A stretch of 23,018 nt of DNA from NCBI GenBank assembly GCA_023375785.1, contig SZWC01023240.1, positions 17,680 to 40,697 of the forward strand, written 5' to 3'. The stretch comes from Penium margaritaceum (taxonomy: Eukaryota; Streptophyta; Zygnematophyceae; Desmidiales; Peniaceae). The notes below the pieces were generated by a model. It saw only the letters and a list, made by a program, of their open reading frames with translations, had not been told where the DNA came from and made no database searches. The translations under genes were made by a program, and so were the position numbers. The stretch's first letter is position 1; the number at the start of each line of letters is the position of its first letter. This document shows, in pieces, positions 17,591 to 23,018 of this stretch.

Positions 17591-18470
17591 TTTTACAACA
17601 TACACCTTGTGAGGGTCCATCCGGATCCCCTCACCTCTGAGAATGTGGCCAACGTACTCCAACTCCGGCTGTGAAAACTTGCTCATACTTCTCTTGGCAA
17701 AGAAACAGTTCTTGTGGAGAATCTCAAGCACCATTATAAAATGTCGCTTGTGTTCTTTTTGGTTCTTGAAGAAGATAAGGATGTCATCGAGGTACATCAT
17801 GACCAACTTGCGGAGGTGTTCACGAAAGATGTTCATCACTACTTGGAATGTCGCAGGTACATTCGTCATTCCAAAGGAGAGGACCCGGATGTTGGTAGTG
17901 TCAAAAATGAGTTGTGAATGTCGTTTTGGGTATACCCTCCTCCGTGATACATAATTGATGGTAGCTCTGTGATAGATCCAGGGAAGTGAAGAATTTTGCT
18001 CCTTGAAGTCAGTCAAAGAGGTCCTCGATGCGCAGGAGTGGGTACTGGTTTTTTACAATGAGTTTGTTGAATGCCAAATAGTCCATGCACATCCTGAGGC
18101 CACCATCTTTCTTGTTCACAAATAGGATAGGAACTCCAAAGGATGAAGAGCTTGGCTCAATCCAACCCTTCCGAAGGTACTCCTTGATTTAGGCTTCCAC
18201 TTCTTGCCATTCCGCTTGGCTCAAGCGACACACAGACCGGAAGAGAGGCACAGCCACGGGCTCCAATGGTGTGTCCAACCATTTGTTGAGGTAGTAGCCC
18301 ATCCAGCAGTGCCTCAAAATGTCTGAGAATTTTGAGAGTATGTTTGTGACCCATTGGGGTACCTCACTCTTTGTCTCGTCGTCCATTTTCTTCAAGGTTA
18401 CAAGAAAACAAAGGTAGCCTTGTCAAAGTCTTACATTCACTTGGAGCGCTGAGAGGCTTGATTGAGCTTT
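17561..18470 (-). pseudogene. Gypsy-B reverse transcriptase
   Basis: The segments in order are VPQWVTNILSKFSDIL, CRLSQAEWQEVEA, stop, [40 protein letters not shown], then FFTSLDLSQSYHQLCITEE (motif A Asp 17976-17978). After stops and a frameshift come SFGMTNVPATFQVVMNIF, MMYLDDILIFF (YLDD at 17783-17794) and ELEYVGHILRGEGIRMDPHK, then LRSFLGLKNYF. Both catalytic motifs are present, unlike Gypsy-A, but the frame is broken at several places. Confidence 0.87.
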
Positions 18471-18533
18471 TGTTTTATGTCGTTGAATTTATGGGATGGA
18501 AGACAGTATGACCATCCTCTGTCCACTGCTGAT

Positions 18534-18889
18534 CTATACCGTCTTTGAGTTAAAGCACATAAGTACCTTGTGGTTCACAAGCCACGGGTCCCTGAGAAAA
18601 ATGTCAAACGGATCCATGAGATCAAGCATGGTGAGGCGGAAACTGGTCGTGAAGCCGGGTAGTGTGAGCCGTTCCACACAGTCACCAAGGATTGGTCCCT
18701 TCTTGTCATCACCGAGGACCACAGTACCAGTGCGAGGCTGTACTTCAATTGCCACGTGCATGCAAATGCACCGTTCACAAATGAGACATCCACCCCGGTA
18801 TCCACCAAAATGCGTGCGGGAAAGCCTAAGAGTTTGTTATCAAATTGCATAGTCATGGATGCTTTGGATTTCCGTACATAGAGGCTCAC
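18534..18889 (-). pseudogene. Gypsy-B aspartic protease
   Basis: One frame reads SKASMTMQFDNKLLGFPARI, then LVDTGVDVSFVN with the intact DTG at 18794-18802. After a frameshift near 18765 a second frame continues MHVAIEVQPRTGTVVLGDDK, LPGFTTSFRL, MDPFDIFLRDPWLVNHKVLM. The last stretch matches the D.ILG.DWL..H protease C-terminal motif, with FLRDPWL in place of ILGMDWL. In life it is cut from the Gag-Pol polyprotein. Confidence 0.82.
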
Positions 18890-18909
18890 TTGGGGCTTGC
18901 CCTCAAGGT

Positions 18910-19330
18910 GGTAGGTCTAGTAGGCATGAGTGCCTCTTTGCAGCTCAACCGTACCATTGAGTTGTTCCCACATGCGATATCCTTTGGTCAATTTGGCTAG
19001 CAATTTCCATCCTTTGAATGCGGACTTGTTCATTTCTGGACCCACAAGCACGGCCACTATTGTTGATGTTATTATGTTCTTCTTGTAAGCCTTGTGTGCA
19101 GATTCCATCACATGTGGCCAACTTTCTTTCATGGCTACGACTTGGCTTGTGCAATTTTCAATAGTTTCTCTTGACATGTATGAGAGTGGGCATGAGCGAT
19201 CATGGTAGAGGGACTCATGATTCAAGAAGGGCACATAAACATTGAGAAGTGTTTTGTCGACAAAGACCTAAAGTTTTTGATATCATTATTGTAGAACATG
19301 AACATCATGTCCTCATCATTCCTATGATTC
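18910..19330 (-). pseudogene. Gypsy-B pre-protease region, unrecognised domain
   Basis: The reading gives FMFYNNDIKNFRSLSTKHFS, a stop, YMSRETIENCTSQVVAMKES, FKGWKLLAKLTKGYRMWEQL and VELQRGTHAY. It aligns with the matching part of Gypsy-A (10100-10520). I cannot assign a named domain. It lies between the zinc knuckle and the DTG protease in both elements. Confidence 0.6.
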
Positions 19331-19550
19331 ACATCAACCCCAAATAGCAGCCCACCGGTAGCTATTTGGGATCGTAAAAATCCTGCTCACGACCATGCTG
19401 GGAATATTGGACGCGTCCCCATCACCTCCCTCAAAGTCCTGGTTTTTGTCACGGTGGCAACCGTGTCCACGCTGACCACCTTGTACCCCTTGACACTAAA
19501 TGGCACCAAATGCCTGGCCTTGGCACTACCCATGAGGGCGGTAGGGGCAT

Positions 19551-19830
19551 TCACGTTGCCATCGTGCTGTCCATCCTGGTGCTGACCACCCCCATGGAAT
19601 TGGTTCTGGCCATTGCCGTTAAATCGATTTGGCCCTTCGCTATGGCGCGTACCATGACCGAGCTGTTGGCCTTGCTGTGGTCCCTGCTGCTGCTGGTAGT
19701 CACGCTTGGGGTAGTCGAACCCAATGTACCCACCCTGGTGGCAGCGTCTGTAGATGATGGAGGAGCGGGATTTGTTCTCCCCATCTTGTCAGCATAACTT
19801 CTTGGAGGGCTCAGACGTTGCATCATGTGT
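19551..19830 (-). pseudogene. Gypsy-B zinc knuckle and Gln/Gly tail of Gag
   Basis: In the frame that continues the capsid reading, the knuckle position reads YRRCHQGGYIGFDY (19711-19752). Spacing fits CX2CX4HX4C with Tyr (TAC) at ligands 1, 3 and 4 and Cys kept at ligand 2. A Gln/Gly/His/Asn-rich tail follows (DYQQQGPQQGQQLGHGTRHS), comparable to the Gly/Arg tail of Gypsy-A. Confidence 0.7.
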
Positions 19831-20790
19831 GCACTTTGGTGGGCTGCCCGTTAGCACTGACGGCGTCTGACATACCAGCCCGCTTTCATGCGCGTCACGA
19901 TCCCATGGGCTGAAAATCTACTTGTATACCTCGCACACACGTGCTGTCAGTGCGTGTAGGGACTTCCACTCCTTGCCATTATTGTGAAGGCAGAAAAATT
20001 GCAACTGAGGGTTGGCCAAACCACTTTGGAAGAGGTCAATCTTGGCCTACTCTGTCAGGTGGAAATCTTGGATCTTCTTTGCAATCTTTAAAATCACCAA
20101 AGCATAGCGCTCCACCAACATGCTCCCCTGCACATAGCTCTCAAGCTCCTCCTTTGCCTTCTGCAAGTCAGCTGGATTGGACTACAACTCACTCATCACT
20201 TCACAATACTCCTCCCAGGTGGGGTCTGAGTGTTGTTTTTTTGCTTGCATAGACCAGTCAATTTCTCAAACATCTTTGGCTTCAAGGAAATCATGCCCTG
20301 CGCTTCCCACTCCTCTTCCTTCATCCGAGCAAGGTCGAGGTACCTTTGATGAATCATCAGGGATGTGTTGATATCTCACGTGCCATTATAGCGGTGAGTC
20401 GGGTCGAGAACCATATTGTTTCCAATCCCGCCTTCCTTTTGGGCCCAAGTTGAAGCTGCGCAAGCCCATGCTTTAGGCTTGTTTGCTTCCAAGTGGGTAG
20501 CAAGATTGACTTCCAGAGCTTGACACGTGTCGCGAAGATTTGCGCGCTCACTTCTTGTGCTTTCACGCTCGTGGCGCTCCAAATCTTTCCCAACTCCACC
20601 TTGTGTGACATGTAACACAACGCACGGCATTGAGTGTTGCATTGAGCACATCACGCCAGTTTTTGGCTTCCTTGCCGCAAAGCTCCTCGAGTGCCTCCTC
20701 TGCCACCTTTGTGCACTGGTGAGCAGCCGCGACCTTGCGCATCAGCTTCCCGTTCTCTTCGTATAGCGTCTCATTCATTATTGCACCATG
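19831..20790 (-). pseudogene. gag: Gypsy-B Gag capsid region
   Basis: The first part is a predicted helical, coiled-coil-like stretch, NETLYEENGKLMRKVAAAHQ and VAEEALEELCGKEAKNWRDV. After a frameshift near 20580 it reads RANLRDTCQALEVNLATHLE, HRYNGT, ISLKPKMFEKLTG, TWEEYCEVMSEL, stop, ADLQKAKEELESYVQGSMLV, ERYALVILKIAKKIQDFHLT, stop, IDLFQSGLANPQLQFF and KEWKSLHALTARVCEVYK. The Y...GS..VE.Y.......KI.DF......D.F..GL pattern is that of retrotransposon Gag capsids. Several stops break it. Confidence 0.75.
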
Positions 20791-20990
20791 AACTGCAGTT
20801 CACGAAGCGTGATGCACACCATGTCATTGTCGTACGCGAGTGCACCCATGACGGCCACGGCTAGCATGAAGTCCTCTGGGGGGAGGCCAGAAAGGAGGTG
20901 GTTGAGCTGTTCGTCGACATTCAACCGAAGTGCAGCGCTATCGAGCGCATGTTAAGCTGCTACAAAACTCGGTAGGCTCACAGGTTGGGC

Positions 20991-21470
20991 TCACTCCCCT
21001 CCCGTCAAAGCAAGGACATGACCCTCATCGTCCACACACTCAAGATTGTGTTCTACTATGTTAGCGCCTACGTCAGGTTCCTTTAGCATGGACTTTCCCA
21101 CCTCACTATCCTTACTTGCAGTGTCATGTGCATCCGGTTTGTTGTCGGCTTTGCGATCTGCTTCAATGATAATGCAATGTGCTGGCTCATCAGGCGACTC
21201 ATCTCCATGCTCATGACCTTCGGCAACCCTGTCGGGGTTGTCACCATCAGCGGTGTTCCCCTTGGTGGCCTTCAACCCCTTGTCGTTTGTACGAGTAATC
21301 AAGACAGTTGTAACTTTGTTGCCAAAACCGAGCTCGACGGCAAGCGACCGATTTTTCCCATCGCCTTGCCGAGCGGCCGCGACGGGAGTCTCGCAGTGCT
21401 GTTGATGCTTAGGAGATGTTGGCGCTCCGCCTCTTGGTGATGATTTCCAACCATCTCCCCCTCTAGTCAT
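20991..21470 (-). pseudogene. Gypsy-B Gag N-terminal region, acidic
   Basis: An open frame of 159 codons starts MTRGGDGWKSSPRGGAPTSP and continues through a hydrophilic, Asp/Glu/Lys-rich stretch (NTADGDNPDRVAEGHEHGDE; ADRKADNKPDAHDTASKDSE) to TAG-type closure at 20991. No domain is recognised. Position and composition parallel the N-terminal region of Gypsy-A gag, suggesting an intrinsically disordered Gag head. The gap to the capsid reading (20790-20990) is in other frames. Confidence 0.6.
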
Positions 21471-22448
21471 CGTCTCCCAGTGCGACTTCGCGAGGTGGAC
21501 CCCAGGCGCTAATGTCCCGCGACGCTCCTTGGATCACAATGGCGTGCATTCATTGGAGCCGCAAGGGCTGGTGTTCATCAGAGCATGTCCCAAGACTGTG
21601 GAGAGTCCAGTCCCAAGGCCGGTCATCCTCGTGGCAAGGCCTTGCTTTGGGTCTCTCACTCTCCAATCTCCTCCTCCAACCCCCTCTCCCCTCTCCCTTT
21701 ATATTTTTCTTTTTTAAATGCGTTTAGGACACACTACTCGACTATGTGTGCCTCGCTTCAAACCCGTAATGGACGGAGGCGGATCCGAGCCAAACCTCCT
21801 TCACCTTGTCTCTCTCTTTTTTTTTGGGAAAAGGGGAAAGGGCAGGCAATGTTAATCAGCACCAACTGTCTTATTCAAGTCATAGATTGGCAGGTTGGAG
21901 AAAGAACTGCAGACTAGAGTGGTAATTACAAGATAGAGAAAGCTTTTCTAAAGGTAACTGCAGAAAGATAGTGCAATGGTGAAAGCAAGTAGCATGATGT
22001 GGTAGAAGACAATTATGCATATCTAGCAAAAAGAAACGGCGCTGAAAACAGAGGAATGGAGGCCAAGTTATGGCTCTCCATACTACTTTCTGCTTGGAGA
22101 ACCCGGGTCTGGCGCGTCCTCTGTTGTTAACGCGTTGGACATCCGCCAAGAAATAGCTAGAAGCTCGTGGCACGCCCCTTGTGTCTTCCTTGTTCCTGTA
22201 GCAAGAGGTTGATGTGGCAGCTTTCTGGTCAAGTAAGCCATTGAGAGAGGTCGAGTGCAAAAGTAGGTGGAGTTGGTGGAGGTCGGGTGTGCGCGCTTGG
22301 ATGTGGTGGAGATTGGGCACCACCGGGCAGCATTCCACGAGCTCCACCAGAGGTCACCTGCTACTTGTTGATTGAGTTTCCCCTCTGCACACTGTGAGAT
22401 AAGTGTCACAAAGGAGTGGAGACGAACAACGATGTCAGCGGTCGACCT
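21471..22448 (-). other. Gypsy-B untranslated leader
   Basis: About 980 bp lie between the primer site and the first plausible gag start, similar in length to the Gypsy-A leader. It contains CT-rich and poly-T tracts (21660-21720, 21800-21850). Minus-strand frames at 22083-22493 and 21880-22347 give no recognised protein, and the first of them crosses the primer site and LTR, arguing against a gene. Confidence 0.55.
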
Positions 22449-22458
22449 GGCTCTGACA
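22449..22458 (-). other. Gypsy-B primer-binding site, degenerate Met type
   Basis: On the element's strand TGTCAGAGCC lies four bases inside the LTR end (TTTACA). It shares TCAGAGCC with the initiator-Met site TGGTATCAGAGCC. The 5' part of the site is eroded. Confidence 0.6.
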
Positions 22459-22462
22459 TTGA

Positions 22463-22670
22463 TGTAAAGAGGAGATGTGTGACTTAGCGTCAAAAGGCTT
22501 GGCGGGCTCGGAAAAAGTGATCGTTGTAAAACTGAATAACCGTCCTCCGTCGTTGGAGCGGTCTTTCCTTACCTGAGACGTCATGGCTCAACACGCCTTT
22601 TGAAGCTACGTTGTTTCTTTATGAAGTTATTATTTGTTCATTATTCCTAGTCATTTATGTACTCCGTTAG
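22463..22670 (-). repeat. Gypsy-B 5' LTR, truncated
   Basis: This matches 5328 to about 5545 in direct orientation. The match ends at CCGTTAGAAG, about halfway through the expected ~425-bp LTR. The next bases are Copia gag, sharing AGAAGG across the joint. Confidence 0.82.
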
Positions 22671-22767
22671 AAGGCTTACTCTCTCCTAGCAAAGCCCATA
22701 CTTCTCGCAAGAAGCGTGGCCGCACCCTTGCCACCATATATCTCTACCTCACCGAATGGCAGCAACT
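22669..22767 (+). pseudogene. Displaced fragment of Copia gag
   Basis: About 99 bp match 1223-1320 of the Copia gag. The protein reading EGLLSPSKAHTSRKKRGRTL, ATIYLYLTEWQQL aligns with EGSFSPNEAHAYHKKRDRVL, ATMYIYLIEWQQL. It is bounded on the left by AGAAGGCT (22669-22676, also 1223-1230) and on the right by GCAACT (22762-22767, also in gag at 1315-1320 and in the LTR at 890-895). It comes from a related but not identical copy. Confidence 0.85.
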
Positions 22768-22846
22768 ACCTCTCAAAAAATGTTGGTCCTGCCAAGGCGG
22801 CTCTTGGTATGCCTGATCACCTCCCTAAGAGTTGCTCCAGTTTACA
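22768..22846 (+). repeat. Copia LTR 3' end, 79 bp
   Basis: This matches 896-974 base for base in length (79 bp each), including CCTGCC.AGG.GGCTCTTGGT and the closing CAGTTTACA. CT microsatellite follows at once, so this is the outer right end of the Copia element or of a related copy. Confidence 0.85.
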
Positions 22847-23018
22847 TCACCCTCTCCCTTTCCCTCTCTCCCTTTCTGTCTCCCAGTCCCTCTCCCTCTA
22901 CCTCTCCCTCTCCCTCTTCCTCTCCCTCTTCCTTTCCCTCTCCCTCTCCCTCTACCTCTCTCACTCCCTCTACCTCTCCCTATCCCTCTCCAATTCCCTC
23001 TCCCTCTCCCTCTCCCTC
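22847..23018. repeat. CT-rich microsatellite, right flank
   Basis: This is the same CTCCCT/CTCTCC-type tract as at 1-315, on the same strand, resuming directly after the Copia LTR end. It supports one original microsatellite split by the insertion. Confidence 0.95.

Larger units (their letters stand above)
5328..22676 (-). mobile_element. Gypsy-B: Ty3/Gypsy chromovirus inserted in the Copia 3' LTR, itself interrupted by Gypsy-A
   Basis: This element reads right to left: 5' LTR from about 22670 down to 22463, degenerate Met-type primer site, leader, gag, pre-protease region, protease, RT, RNase H, integrase, chromodomain, polypurine tract, then 3' LTR (15182 down to 5328, split by Gypsy-A). 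Integrase follows RNase H, which is the Gypsy order, and the chromodomain marks it as a chromovirus. The outer half of its right LTR is missing at a recombined joint, so no target duplication can be read. Frameshifts and stops occur throughout. Confidence 0.85.
316..22846 (+). mobile_element. Ty1/Copia LTR retrotransposon, interrupted by nested Gypsy elements
   Basis: The element runs left to right: 5' LTR, initiator-Met primer site, gag with zinc knuckle, protease, integrase, RT, RNase H, polypurine tract and 3' LTR. Integrase lies before RT, which is the Copia order. The 3' LTR is interrupted at about 5326 by Gypsy-B. On the far side only 79 bp of Copia LTR end remain (22768-22846), preceded by a displaced gag piece. 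The flanking pentamers TCCTC (311-315) and TCACC (22847-22851) do not match, so no target duplication is proven. Multiple stops and frameshifts make it a dead copy. Confidence 0.85.

Noticed and set aside
22083..22493. Minus-strand 136-codon frame in the Gypsy-B leader
   Set aside because: It starts inside the LTR and runs through the primer-binding site, and no domain is recognisable.
1..23018. Host genes, tRNA, rRNA or other non-transposon coding sequence
   Set aside because: I found no reading frame or RNA gene outside the three retroelements and the microsatellite.

Overview
The window contains no intact host gene that I can support. It is a stack of decayed plant-type LTR retrotransposons set in a CT-rich microsatellite. 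The source looks like a streptophyte (land plant or charophyte) nuclear genome. The Ty1/Copia element has a textbook plant initiator-Met tRNA primer site (TGGTATCAGAGC), both Ty3/Gypsy elements are chromodomain-bearing chromoviruses, and their LTRs have TG...CA ends. I cannot narrow the lineage further.

The layout is a three-level nest. (1) A CT-rich microsatellite occupies 1-315 and resumes at about 22847-23018. (2) Into it went a plus-strand Ty1/Copia element ('Copia'): 5' LTR 316-974, PBS 979-990, gag-pol wreck 1077-5035, PPT 5075-5086 and a 3' LTR starting at 5087. (3) That 3' LTR is broken at about 5326 by a minus-strand Ty3/Gypsy chromovirus ('Gypsy-B'). Gypsy-B has its 3' LTR at 5328-5707 plus 15138-15182, its internal region at 15183-22462, and a truncated 5' LTR at 22463 to about 22670. 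(4) A second minus-strand chromovirus ('Gypsy-A', 5708-15132) inserted into the left LTR of Gypsy-B. Gypsy-A is structurally complete, with LTRs 5708-6407 and 14455-15132 and a perfect 5-bp target duplication GTCTG on both sides.

At the far right, the Gypsy-B LTR is fused to about 99 bp of Copia gag (22669-22767), and that piece is fused to the last 79 bp of a Copia LTR (22768-22846). Short shared words sit at both joints, so the right edge is a rearranged mosaic and not a simple insertion end.

Both Gypsy elements read gag, an unrecognised pre-protease region, protease, RT, RNase H, integrase and chromodomain from right to left on the minus strand. All three elements carry many stops, frameshifts and lost catalytic residues. 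Several of the losses are Asp-to-Asn or Cys-to-Tyr transitions, as expected for methylated, silenced DNA. None could move by itself. The most interesting items are the nest and its mosaic edge, the pre-protease region shared by the two Gypsy elements, an E2F-type site in the Gypsy-A LTR, and a hairpin-rich block inside Gypsy-A.
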